Of a stretch of 30,457 bases of DNA, positions 7,677-15,735 are shown piece after piece. Position numbers and translations under genes: made by a program. The stretch's first letter is position 1, and every line of letters starts with the position of its first letter. Source of the DNA: CAWEHQ01 sp051001995 (GTDB lineage Bacteria; Actinomycetota; Thermoleophilia; Solirubrobacterales; Thermoleophilaceae); the NCBI GenBank assembly GCA_051001995.1, contig JBPCMT010000171.1, positions 1-30,457 of the forward strand, in the 5' to 3' direction. The notes below the pieces were generated by a model. It did no database searches, was not told the origin of the DNA, and was given only the letters and a program-made list of their open reading frames with translations.

Positions 7677-7756
7677 GCTAGGACCACCTCCTTTCCCTGG
7701 TGAGCCGTATGTAAGCAGACGGCGCGGCCGTGGTGAGCAGCTCGCTCCCCGGCGGA

Positions 7757-10336
7757 TCAGGCGTCCGGCTCATCGGGCTCGTCCGGCTCGTCCTCGTCCG
7801 CTACCGGCTCCTCCATGGCCGGCTCGCCTTCGGCCGGCTCCTCCGCCGCAACGGCCCTCACCTGCGCCGCCGTGTCGGTCGATTCGACCACGAGCGCGAC
7901 CGCGCTCACGGCGTCGCCAGCACGGAGGTTCATGACCCGGACGCCCTGCGAGGCGCGCCCGTAGCGCGAGATCCCCTTGACCCCGGTGCGCTGGACCATC
8001 CCCTCGCGCGAGATGAAGACGAGCTCCTGATGCTCGCGCACGATCAGCGCGCCGGCCAGGCCCCCCTTCTTCTCGGTGAGCCTGATCGTCTGGACGCCCA
8101 TCGTCCCGCGTCCCTTCACCGGGTACTCCGAGATCGCGGTGCGCTTGCCGTAACCGTTCTCGGTGACCACCAGGAGCTCGGTGTCGTCGCGCGCGATGCC
8201 CATCGCCAGGACGTGGTTGTCCCCGCGGGAGACGTTCATCCCACGAACGCCGCTCGTGTCACGGCCCATCGCGCGCGCCTGTGACTCGTTGAAGCGCGAC
8301 GCGTGCCCGGAGTGGGAGACCATGATGATGTCGTCCTCGCCGCTCGTCCGCCTGACCGCGACCAGCTCGTCGTCGTCCCGGATCTTGATCGCGATAATCC
8401 CGTCGGCCTTGATCGGCGTGTTGTAGTCGGCGAACTCGGTCTTCTTGACCATCCCCTGCCGGGTCGCGAAGACGAGGTACCTGCCCTCGGAGAAGTCGCG
8501 GGTGGCGAGGACGGCCCGGACGAACTCGCCCTCGCGCAGCGGGAGCACGTTGACGAGCGCGCGTCCCTTCGAGGTGCGCGACGCCTCGGGCAGGTCGTAG
8601 ACCTTCTGCCGGTAGACCTTCCCGCGGTTCGTGAAGAACAGGAGGTAGTCGTGCGTCGAGCTCACGAACAGGTGCTCGATGTAGTCCTCGTCCTTCATGT
8701 CCATTCCGAGCACGCCGACGCCGCCACGCTTCTGCTGGCGGTAGGTGGCGAGCGGCAGCGACTTGATGTACCCCGAGCGCGTGATCGAGATGACCATCTG
8801 CTGGTCGGCGATCAGATCCTCTATGTCGAGGTCGTCCTCCGAGTGGGTGATCTCGGTGCGGCGCTCGTCGCCGTAGCTCTCCCTGACCTCGTGGAGCTCC
8901 TCCTTGATCACCCCGAGGACGCGCGACTCGTCGCCGAGGATCTCGCGCAGCTCCTTGATCCGCTCGACGAGGTCGGCGTGCTCCTTGCGAATCTTGTCCG
9001 CCTCGAGCGCGGTGAGCCGCTGGAGGCGGAGGTCGAGGATCGCCTGCGCCTGCTCGCGGGAGAGCTCGAAGCGGTCGATCAGGCCCGCGCGGGCGGCGTC
9101 GGGGTCGGGAGAGGCCCGGATCAGCTCGATCACCGCGTCAAGTTCCGAGAGCGCGATCAGCAGCCCTTCGAGGATGTGGGCCCGTGCCTCGGCGCGGCGC
9201 AGCTCGTGCTTGGTCCGGCGGACCACGACCTCGCGCTGGTGGTCGACGTAGTTCTTGACGAGCGGGAGCAGCCCGAGCGTTCGCGGGACCTGGTCGACGA
9301 GGGCGACCATGTTCACGCCGAACGTCGTTTGCATCGAGGTGTGCTTGTAGAGCTTGTTGAGCGCGACCTTGGGGATCGCGTCGCGCTTGAGCTCGATCAC
9401 GATCCGGATGCCGGACCTGTCGGACTCGTCGCGGAGGTCCGAGACCTCCGGCACCTTGCGGTCGTTGACGACCTCGGCGATGCGCTTTATCAGGCCGCTT
9501 CCGTCATTGCGGCCGTCGCCCTTCGACACCTGGTAGGGCATCTCGGTGACGATGATCGCCTCCTTGCCCTTGCGCAGCGGCTCGATGTGCGCGCGGGCGC
9601 GGACGACGATCCGGCCGCGACCGGTCTCGTAGGCGTCGCGGATCCCCTGGCGGCCGACGATGATCCCGCCGGTCGGGAAGTCCGGGCCCTTCACGTGGCG
9701 CATCAACCCGCCGGCGTCGATGTCGGGGTCGTCGATGAAGGCGGTGACCGCGTCGATCGTCTCGCGGAGGTTGTGCGGCGGGATGTTCGTGGCCATCCCC
9801 ACGGCGATGCCCGCCGAGCCGTTCACGAGCAGGTTCGGGAAGCGGGCCGGCAGGACGACCGGCTCCTGCCGCGACTCGTCGTAGTTCGCCGCGAAGTCGA
9901 CGGTGTCCGCGTCGATATCGCGCACGAGCTCGGTCGCGAGCCGCGCAAGTCGGGCCTCGGTGTAGCGATACGCCGCCGGTGGATCGTTGTCGATCGAGCC
10001 GAAGTTGCCCTGCGGATCGACCAGCGGGTAGCGCATTGCGAAGCCCTGCGCCAGCCGCACGAGCGCGTCGTAGATCGCGCTGTCCCCGTGCGGGTGATAG
10101 CGACCCATCACGTCGCCGATCGTCGCGGCGGCCTTCCTGAACGGCCTGTTGGGCTGGAGGCCGTTCTCGTGCATCGTGTACAGCACCCTGCGGTGCACGG
10201 GCTTCAGCCCGTCCCTGACGTCCGGCAGCGCCCTCCCCACGATCACGCTCATCGCGTAATCGAGGTACGAGGAGCGCATCTCGTCCTCGAGCAGCCGCTC
10301 CTCGACGGCGCCGCCGCTCAGGCGATCGACGGACAC
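7757..10336 (-). CDS. gyrA: DNA gyrase subunit A
   Basis: Breakage-reunion subunit of gyrase, working as an A2B2 complex with GyrB to add negative supercoils. At 859 residues it is full length. The catalytic tyrosine is Y125 in A-A-Y-R-Y-T-E-A-R-L. The quinolone-resistance region reads H-P-H-G-D-S-A-I-Y-D (S86, D90), the wild-type sensitive form. The C-terminal beta-pinwheel is complete; its GyrA box reads Q-K-R-G-G-V-G, a relaxed version of Q-R-R-G-G-R-G. The protein ends in an acidic tail of about 35 residues rich in Glu, Asp and Pro, of the kind that tunes supercoiling activity in other gyrases. The GTG at 10336 has GGGAGG 9 bases upstream. It follows gyrB after a 145-base gap that contains a small hairpin, so it may be partly independently expressed. 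Confidence 0.98.
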   Translation of the reverse strand: MSVDRLSGGAVEERLLEDEMRSSYLDYAMSVIVGRALPDVRDGLKPVHRRVLYTMHENGLQPNRPFRKAAATIGDVMGRYHPHGDSAIYDALVRLAQGFAMRYPLVDPQGNFGSIDNDPPAAYRYTEARLARLATELVRDIDADTVDFAANYDESRQEPVVLPARFPNLLVNGSAGIAVGMATNIPPHNLRETIDAVTAFIDDPDIDAGGLMRHVKGPDFPTGGIIVGRQGIRDAYETGRGRIVVRARAHIEPLRKGKEAIIVTEMPYQVSKGDGRNDGSGLIKRIAEVVNDRKVPEVSDLRDESDRSGIRIVIELKRDAIPKVALNKLYKHTSMQTTFGVNMVALVDQVPRTLGLLPLVKNYVDHQREVVVRRTKHELRRAEARAHILEGLLIALSELDAVIELIRASPDPDAARAGLIDRFELSREQAQAILDLRLQRLTALEADKIRKEHADLVERIKELREILGDESRVLGVIKEELHEVRESYGDERRTEITHSEDDLDIEDLIADQQMVISITRSGYIKSLPLATYRQQKRGGVGVLGMDMKDEDYIEHLFVSSTHDYLLFFTNRGKVYRQKVYDLPEASRTSKGRALVNVLPLREGEFVRAVLATRDFSEGRYLVFATRQGMVKKTEFADYNTPIKADGIIAIKIRDDDELVAVRRTSGEDDIIMVSHSGHASRFNESQARAMGRDTSGVRGMNVSRGDNHVLAMGIARDDTELLVVTENGYGKRTAISEYPVKGRGTMGVQTIRLTEKKGGLAGALIVREHQELVFISREGMVQRTGVKGISRYGRASQGVRVMNLRAGDAVSAVALVVESTDTAAQVRAVAAEEPAEGEPAMEEPVADEDEPDEPDEPDA

Positions 10337-10427
10337 CTAGCTTTGCCTCCCGTTCAGCGAACCGGCGTCAACCCCGCGAGCCTGGATTCTGTGCGAAAGC
10401 CGAGTCAGGCGAGGAAGCAGGAAGCGA

Positions 10428-10444
10428 CGCGTGCTTTGCACGCG
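10428..10444. other. Hairpin in the gyrB-gyrA gap
   Basis: CGCGTGC, loop of three, GCACGCG: a perfect 7-bp stem about 40 bases after the gyrB stop on the minus strand. No T-run follows, so it is a weak terminator/attenuator or an mRNA stability element at best. About 50 bases further on the minus strand lies a TTGACG that could be a -35 for gyrA, but no matching -10 was found. Confidence 0.4.
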
Positions 10445-10481
10445 AGCGACCGATGACGCAGCCTGACGACGGTTTGCAGCC

Positions 10482-12905
10482 TCAGACATCCAGGTTCGCC
10501 ACGTCGCGGGCGTTGGACTCGATGAAGGCGCGGCGGGGCTCGACCTTGTCGCCCATCAGCATCGAGAAGATCTGGTCGGTCACGCTCGCGTCCTCGATCG
10601 TGACCTGGCGCAAGGTGCGCTGCTCGGCGTCCATCGTCGTCTCATAAAGCTGGTCGGCGTTCATCTCGCCGAGCCCCTTGAAGCGCTGGAGCGGCACCCC
10701 CTCTCGCGCCACGTCCACCACGCACCGCCGAAGCTCCTCGAACGACAGCGCCTCAGCCTCGCGCTTGCCGAGCGAGACCGAGAACGGCGGCCGGCCGGCG
10801 AGCCGCTCCAACTCCCCGTGCACCCGAACGAAGCCGCGGTACTCGTCACGGTCGAACATCGCGCGCCGGAGCCGATGCGTGGTCGCCGATCCCGTCTTGC
10901 GCTCAACGCTGCGAACCACGAGGTCGACCGGGTCCTCGGACAGCAGCTCGGTCTCATACGGCTCGGTCTCGGGGTCGGCGCGCGCCACGAGCTTCGCAAC
11001 GTCGTCCGCGTCGGTGAGTCCCTGGTCGAGGATCTGCGACTCCTCGAGGAAGGTGATCGTGTCGTTGCCGAACTCCGCTCTCAGCGCCGAGGCCCAGCCC
11101 TCGTACTGCTTGAGCAGCCGGCCGAACTTCTGCCAGCGGGGATGGGTGAGCTTGAACTCGGTGGCCGTCCCGTCGACGACGGCCATGCGCTCGAGCTTGT
11201 CGCGCAACAGGACCTCCTCGAGCTCCGATTCCTTCTCGATGTAGAGCTCGCGCTTACCGTTGGTCACCTTGTAGAGCGGCGGCTTGGCGAGGTAGACGTA
11301 GCCCGCCTCGATCAGCTCCGGCATCTCCCGGTAGATGAAGGTGAGCACCAGGGTCCGGATGTGGGCGCCGTCGACGTCGGCGTCGCACATGACGATCACC
11401 TTGTGGTAGCGCGCCTTCCCGAGGTCGAACTCCTCGCGGATGCCGGTGCCGACGGCGGTGATCAGCGCCTGGATCTCCTGGTTGGAGAGCACCTTGTCGA
11501 TGCGGTTCTTCTCGGCGTTGATGATCTTGCCGCGCAGCGGGAGCACCGCCTGCGTGTTGCGGTCGCGGCCCTGTTTGGCCGAGCCGCCGGCGGAGTCGCC
11601 CTCGACCACGAACAGCTCGGCCAGCGCCGGGTCCCGGACCGAACAGTCGGCGAGCTTTCCGGGCAGCGTCGAGTTCTCGAGCGCCGACTTGCGGCGCGTC
11701 AGGTCGCGGGCCTTGCGCGCGGCCTCCCGCGCTCGCGACGCCTGGACCGCCTTCATGATGACCTGCCGCGCCTCGCCCGGGTTCTCCTCGAGGAACTCGG
11801 CGAGGCCGCGGTTGACGGCGGTCTGCACGAAGCCCTCGACCGGCGGGTTGCCGAGCTTGGTCTTGGTCTGGCCCTCGAACTGGGGGTCGGCGACCTTGAC
11901 CGAGATGATCGCCGTGAGCCCCTCGCGCACGTCCTCGCCCTGGAGGTTGTCCTCCTTCTCCTTCAGAAGGCCCTTCTGACGGGCGTAGTTGTTGACGGTC
12001 CGCGTCAGCGCCGATCGAAAGCCGGAGAGGTGCGATCCACCCTCGTGGGTGTTGATGTTGTTGGCGAACGAGAGCAGGGCCTCCTGGTAGGAGGAGTTCC
12101 ACTGCATCGCGACCTCGACCTCGCCGACCTCGCTCGAGTCCTCGAGGAAGACCACCTTCTTATGCAGCGGCTCGCGCGAGCCCTGGGAGTGGAGATAGCG
12201 GACGAAGTCGCGGATCCCGCCCTCGTAGCGGAAGCTCTCGGAGAAGCCCTCGCCGCGCTCGTCGTTGAAGTCGATCCGCAGGCCGCGCGTGAGGAACGCC
12301 ATCTCGCGGAAGCGCTGCTCCAGCACCGTACGGTCATAGTCGACCTGCTCGAAGATCTCGAGGTCCGGCCGGAAGGTGACCGACGTGCCGCGGCGATCGG
12401 TGGCCGGGCCGCGCTCGAGCTCGCCCTGAGGCAGCCCGCGCTCGTAGGACTGCGTCCACTCGTACCCGTCGCGCCACACGGTCAGGTGCAGCTCCTCGGA
12501 GAGCGCGTTGACGACCGAGACGCCGACCCCGTGCAGCCCTCCGGAGACCTTGTAGCCGCCGCCCTCGCCGAATTTCCCGCCCGCGTGGAGGGTGGTGAGG
12601 ACCACTTCGGCGGCGGGGCGGCCCTCCTTCTCGTGCATGTCCACCGGGATCCCGCGCCCGTCGTCGGTCACGGTGACGCTGTCGTCGGGGCGGATCGTGA
12701 TCTCGACGTGATCGCACTCGCCGGCGAGTGCCTCGTCGACCGAGTTGTCCATGACCTCGTAGATGAGGTGGTGCAGCCCGCGCGTGCCGGTCGACCCGAT
12801 GTACATGCCGGGCCGCTTGCGCACGGCCTCGAGGCCCTTGAGGACCGTGATCTGCTGGGCGCCGTAGTCCTGGCCGCCGGTCTTCTTCGTGGCTCGCTTC
12901 GCCAA
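10482..12905 (-). CDS. gyrB: DNA gyrase subunit B, large form with TOPRIM-region insertion
   Basis: ATPase subunit of gyrase. The GHKL ATP site is intact: E-V-M-D-N-S-V-D-E-A with the catalytic Glu and binding Asn, D-D-G-R-G-I-P, and G-G-L-H-G-V-G-V-S-V-V-N-A-L. The TOPRIM domain has E-G-D-S-A-G-G and D-A-D-V-D-G. At 807 residues it is as long as the E. coli protein (804) and much longer than mycobacterial or streptomycete GyrB (about 675-690). The extra length is about 160-170 residues between L-Y-I-E-K-E-S-E and Q-R-F-K-G-L-G-E-M-N, the position of the Gram-negative-type insertion. The C-terminus ends with the usual P-R-R-A-F-I-E-S-N-A. The start at 12905 is GTG-type, followed by a short Lys/Arg-rich leader before Q-Q-I-T-V-L-K-G-L-E-A-V-R-K-R-P-G-M-Y. 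Confidence 0.98.
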   Translation of the reverse strand: MAKRATKKTGGQDYGAQQITVLKGLEAVRKRPGMYIGSTGTRGLHHLIYEVMDNSVDEALAGECDHVEITIRPDDSVTVTDDGRGIPVDMHEKEGRPAAEVVLTTLHAGGKFGEGGGYKVSGGLHGVGVSVVNALSEELHLTVWRDGYEWTQSYERGLPQGELERGPATDRRGTSVTFRPDLEIFEQVDYDRTVLEQRFREMAFLTRGLRIDFNDERGEGFSESFRYEGGIRDFVRYLHSQGSREPLHKKVVFLEDSSEVGEVEVAMQWNSSYQEALLSFANNINTHEGGSHLSGFRSALTRTVNNYARQKGLLKEKEDNLQGEDVREGLTAIISVKVADPQFEGQTKTKLGNPPVEGFVQTAVNRGLAEFLEENPGEARQVIMKAVQASRAREAARKARDLTRRKSALENSTLPGKLADCSVRDPALAELFVVEGDSAGGSAKQGRDRNTQAVLPLRGKIINAEKNRIDKVLSNQEIQALITAVGTGIREEFDLGKARYHKVIVMCDADVDGAHIRTLVLTFIYREMPELIEAGYVYLAKPPLYKVTNGKRELYIEKESELEEVLLRDKLERMAVVDGTATEFKLTHPRWQKFGRLLKQYEGWASALRAEFGNDTITFLEESQILDQGLTDADDVAKLVARADPETEPYETELLSEDPVDLVVRSVERKTGSATTHRLRRAMFDRDEYRGFVRVHGELERLAGRPPFSVSLGKREAEALSFEELRRCVVDVAREGVPLQRFKGLGEMNADQLYETTMDAEQRTLRQVTIEDASVTDQIFSMLMGDKVEPRRAFIESNARDVANLDV

Positions 12906-12970
12906 GCCGTTCCTTCCGTAGCCCTACATGTAGAAGCCCCGGCGGCGCGAGTAGGCGGCACGTGCCGGAG

Positions 12971-12992
12971 CAGTCGAATCGACTGATGTCAA
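12971..12992 (-). promoter_or_regulatory. TTGACA next to a perfect palindrome upstream of gyrB
   Basis: On the minus strand a consensus -35, TTGACA (12992-12987), is followed after one base by the palindrome CAGTCGA-A-TCGACTG (12971-12985), which would fill the promoter spacer. No good -10 is found at 17-18 bases (TCCGGC), so either activity depends on supercoiling or a bound protein, or the TTGACA is fortuitous. The gap from gyrB to the DUF721 gene (12906-13090) is noticeably AT-richer than its surroundings, consistent with a promoter region. Confidence 0.4.
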
Positions 12993-13090
12993 GGATACCA
13001 AACCAAGGCGCGGGAAAGCGTTACATAACACGCGAAAATACCCGCAAATCGTGACAAACGAGCGCGACGCGACCGCGGATCGTGCTGGCC

Positions 13091-13411
13091 TCACCGAGGC
13101 GACGGATCGGAGCGCGTCACGAACCGCAACCGCCGCACGGGCCGGCGCCCGGACGCCGAGTCGAGGGCCTCGTTGAGCCGGTCCACGAGGTCGGACGCGA
13201 GCAGGTCGAGCTCGTTCGCCCAGACGGCGGACCGGCAGGCGACGGTGACCTCGCCGTCGCGTTCGCGAATCGGCTCAGCCTCGGCGGCCACGCGCGCTCC
13301 CGCGGTCGCGGGCCAGTGCCGCTGCACGGCGGCGAGCGTCGTGGCGGGCGTCGTGGCGTGCAGAACCCGCTCGAGGGCCGGTCCGAACGGGCGCGGGCCA
13401 AGCCTCCTCAC
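13091..13411 (-). CDS. DUF721 (DciA-like) protein
   Basis: A 106-residue member of DUF721, the family that includes the DciA helicase loader/operator found in bacteria lacking DnaC/DnaI. Recognisable features are the N-terminal G-P-A-L-E-R-V-L, the central V-Q-R-H-W-P-A-T-A-G and the core V-A-C-R-S-A-V-W-A-N-E-L-D-L-L-A-S-D-L-V-D-R-L-N, typical of the KH-like fold. It is short but complete. The GTG at 13411 overlaps the recF stop by 4 bases (GTGA), so translation is coupled; the recF-DUF721-gyrB order is the same as in mycobacteria and streptomycetes. A role in loading DnaB at the nearby origin is the attractive inference, not shown here. Confidence 0.87.
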   Translation of the reverse strand: MRRLGPRPFGPALERVLHATTPATTLAAVQRHWPATAGARVAAEAEPIRERDGEVTVACRSAVWANELDLLASDLVDRLNEALDSASGRRPVRRLRFVTRSDPSPR

Positions 13412-14517
13412 GCGGCGACGGCGCGCGGGGCGGCGTGGACCTCGCCGGCATCGACCTCCAGGATCGCGACGCCGGGGGCGACGGCCCCCGGCAGGTGGTC
13501 CGTATCCGCCGCGGTGACCAACGTCTGCCCGCCCGCGAGGATCGCCTGCACCAATCGGGCGCGCCGCGTCGCGTCGAGCTCGGACATGACGTCGTCCAAG
13601 AGCATCAGCGGCTCGCGTCCATGCTCGGTGAGCACGTCGCGTTCGGCGAACAGCAGGGCGAGGACGCTCAGCCGCTGCTGGCCCTGGGACCCGAAGGACC
13701 GCAGAGCGCGGCCGTCGTGGGTCAGTACCAGATCGTCGCGGTGCGGCCCGTGCGTGGTGAACCCCCGCTCCAGGTCCTGGGCCCGGCGCGCGGCAAGCTC
13801 AGCGGTCAACGCCGCGGCGTCGTGCGCGCGCGAGCGCGGCCGGTAGCGAATGGCCGCGGGCTCCGGGAGGCCGAGCTCCACGGCGCGCGCGGCGAAGCAT
13901 GGCTCGAGCTGCTCAACGGCCCCTGCACGATCCTCCATCAGGGCGGCGCCGTCGCTCCCGAGCCGTTCGTCCCACGCGTCGAGCTGTGCGGCTGACCCGC
14001 TGCCGGAGCGCGCGCGCGCCAGGAGAGCGTTGCGCTGCCCGAGCGTCCGGCTGTAGGCCGCCCGCGCCTCCGCCCGCGCCGGCCAGGCCGCCGCGATGAA
14101 GCGATCCAGGTGAGCGCGGCGGTGTGCGGGAGCGCCCTTCACGAGCTCGAGGCGCTCCGGGATGAAGACGCTCGCCGGCGGGCGGGTCTCAAGCGAGGCT
14201 GGTCCGCCCGCCGGCGAGCCGTTCACTCGGATGCGCTTTCCCTCGTTCAGGTCGAGCGCCGTCTCGATGAGGTAGCGCTCGCCCTCACGAATCGTGGTGA
14301 CCGCCACCCGCGCCGGTCCGCCCCCATGCCTCACCACCTCGCGCTCGTTGCTCGTCCGACAGGACCGTGCCGTCAACCCGAAGTAGATCGCCTCGAGGAG
14401 GTTCGTCTTCCCCGCCCCGTTGGGCCCACAGGCAATTGTCAGCCCGTCCGACAGCTCGAGCGCGCCGCGCTCGCAGTTACGAAAGTCGCGCAGCGTGACG
14501 TGCGCGACACGCATCAC
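13408..14517 (-). CDS. recF: DNA replication and repair protein RecF
   Basis: SMC-like ATPase that loads RecA at single-strand gaps through RecO and RecR. The 369-residue protein is normal in length. Walker A is G-P-N-G-A-G-K-T-N-L-L-E-A-I-Y near residue 32; the ABC signature region is S-Q-G-Q-Q-R-L-S-V-L-A-L-L-F-A-E; Walker B is L-M-L-L-D-D-V-M-S-E-L-D, followed by the switch His region. The start ATG at 14517 overlaps the dnaN stop (ATGA), and its stop overlaps the next gene's start (GTGA), making dnaN-recF-DUF721 a tightly coupled unit. The fold and motifs leave little doubt. Confidence 0.97.
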   Translation of the reverse strand: MMRVAHVTLRDFRNCERGALELSDGLTIACGPNGAGKTNLLEAIYFGLTARSCRTSNEREVVRHGGGPARVAVTTIREGERYLIETALDLNEGKRIRVNGSPAGGPASLETRPPASVFIPERLELVKGAPAHRRAHLDRFIAAAWPARAEARAAYSRTLGQRNALLARARSGSGSAAQLDAWDERLGSDGAALMEDRAGAVEQLEPCFAARAVELGLPEPAAIRYRPRSRAHDAAALTAELAARRAQDLERGFTTHGPHRDDLVLTHDGRALRSFGSQGQQRLSVLALLFAERDVLTEHGREPLMLLDDVMSELDATRRARLVQAILAGGQTLVTAADTDHLPGAVAPGVAILEVDAGEVHAAPRAVAA

Positions 14518-15623
14518 ACGTTCAGGCGGATCGGCATCACGAGGTACGTGAAGCCACTACCGTCGCCCGACTCAATCAATCCCGGGCGGAGCGGACTGAT
14601 TAGCTTGAGGACCAGCTCGTCCGCCTCCGCGCTGTCTAGCCCATCGCGCAGGAACTCGGCGTTGAACCCGATCTCCAGTGGTTCGCCTTTGAACGGAATC
14701 GGCAGGGACTCGCTGGCGCGGCCGATGTCCGGCGTCTGCGCCGACACCTCCACGGCGCCTTCCGCGAACGCCAGCCGAAGCGGCGAGTTCTTCTGAGCGA
14801 GTAACCCGATCCGGCGCACCACCTCGAGGACCTCCGCGCGGCTGAGCCGCAACTCGTGCTCGTAGGACTCCGGAAGCAGCTGCCGATAGTTCGGGAAGCG
14901 ACCTTCTACGAGGCGAGACGAGAGCGTGACCCCGTCGACGCGAAAGATCACCTGGTTGGCCTGATGCCAGATCTCGATGTCGCCGGTCGCCGCGGCGGCG
15001 ATACGGCTCAGCTCTTGGAGTGCCCGAGCCGGCACGTTGACCTCCAGCTCGGACTCGACCGGTTGATCGAGTTCCGTCTCCTTGACGCTCAGCCGATAAG
15101 AGTCAGTCGCGACCATTCGGAGCTCCGTGCCCGCCGCTGAGACGAGCACGCCGGTGAGGTGTGGCCGAGTCTCGTCGCGCGACGCGGAGCGGGAAACGCG
15201 CTCCGCCGTCTCGATGAACGCCCGGGCAGCAAGCGCAACGCTGTGCTCACCGGACGGTGCCTCAGGTAGGCGAGGAAAGTCATCGAGGGGTAGGACGCGA
15301 AGTTGAAAGTCCGCCGATCCCGCTACGACCCGGACATCGTCCTCGGCGCTTCGATGCTCGAGCACGAGCTCGTCGCCGGCCAGTGAGCGGACGACCTCGA
15401 CGAGGAGACGGGCGGGAAGGACCACCGTGCCGGGTCGCTCCACGTTCCCTTCAAGCGGGACTCGGATCGCCATCTCCATGTCGGTCGCACGCAGCTCCAC
15501 GCCCGTATCCTCCGCGTGGAACATGACCCCTGCCAACGTCTGCACGGCACTTCTCGTCGATGCCGCCCGGGCAACGATGCCCAACTGTGCCAGCAACCGA
15601 TCTCTCGAGACGGAAACCTTCAT
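14514..15623 (-). CDS. dnaN: DNA polymerase III beta subunit (sliding clamp)
   Basis: Forms the dimeric ring that holds polymerase III and many repair proteins on DNA. I place the start at ATG 15623, giving M-K-V-S-V-S-R-D-R-L-L-A-Q-L and 369 residues; an in-frame codon 22 residues earlier lies in the dnaA-dnaN gap and would add a non-homologous leader. Three clamp domains can be followed, with the F-R-V-D-G-V-T-L-S-S-R-L-V-E-G-R-F-P-N-Y-R core of domain 2 (conserved in the family) and the C-terminal Y-L-V-M-P-I-R end that forms the partner-binding pocket. The stop overlaps the recF start. No Shine-Dalgarno sequence precedes the ATG. Confidence 0.96.
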   Translation of the reverse strand: MKVSVSRDRLLAQLGIVARAASTRSAVQTLAGVMFHAEDTGVELRATDMEMAIRVPLEGNVERPGTVVLPARLLVEVVRSLAGDELVLEHRSAEDDVRVVAGSADFQLRVLPLDDFPRLPEAPSGEHSVALAARAFIETAERVSRSASRDETRPHLTGVLVSAAGTELRMVATDSYRLSVKETELDQPVESELEVNVPARALQELSRIAAAATGDIEIWHQANQVIFRVDGVTLSSRLVEGRFPNYRQLLPESYEHELRLSRAEVLEVVRRIGLLAQKNSPLRLAFAEGAVEVSAQTPDIGRASESLPIPFKGEPLEIGFNAEFLRDGLDSAEADELVLKLISPLRPGLIESGDGSGFTYLVMPIRLNV

Positions 15624-15735
15624 AAATGAAAACCAGTGCTGGTAGGTGATGTGGATATGTCGATGAAGTGGCTCATTGCCCTCATTCAAGCGTCGGGAGG
15701 ATGTGGGGCGCCTTGTGGACCGCCTGTCAATGGTC
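15624..15735. other. Candidate minimal oriC / DnaA-box region between dnaA and dnaN
   Basis: Streptomyces and Mycobacterium have oriC in this gap. Here it is only 112 bases. It holds TGTGGATAT (15650-15658, one mismatch to the DnaA box TGTGGATAA), TGTGGACCG (15714-15722) and a poorer TGTGGGGCG (15702-15710), all in the same orientation, next to an AT-rich stretch (CATAAATGAAAA) at the dnaN start. No true cluster of perfect boxes is present, and the dnaA-rpmH gap has none. The site is the best origin candidate outside genes, but the evidence is thin. Confidence 0.4.

Noticed and set aside
7684..7696. CACCTCCTTT on the plus strand as a 16S rRNA 3' end or rRNA fragment
   Set aside because: The upstream sequence has no 16S features, and the same bases on the minus strand are explained as a Shine-Dalgarno sequence before a TTG.
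8303..10456. A 717-codon open frame antisense to gyrA, and a similar 722-codon one antisense to gyrB (10818-12986)
   Set aside because: Translation is Arg/Leu/Asp/Val-rich with no family motif, as expected when the complement of a high-GC gene is read in the mirror frame; both sense genes are full length and certain.
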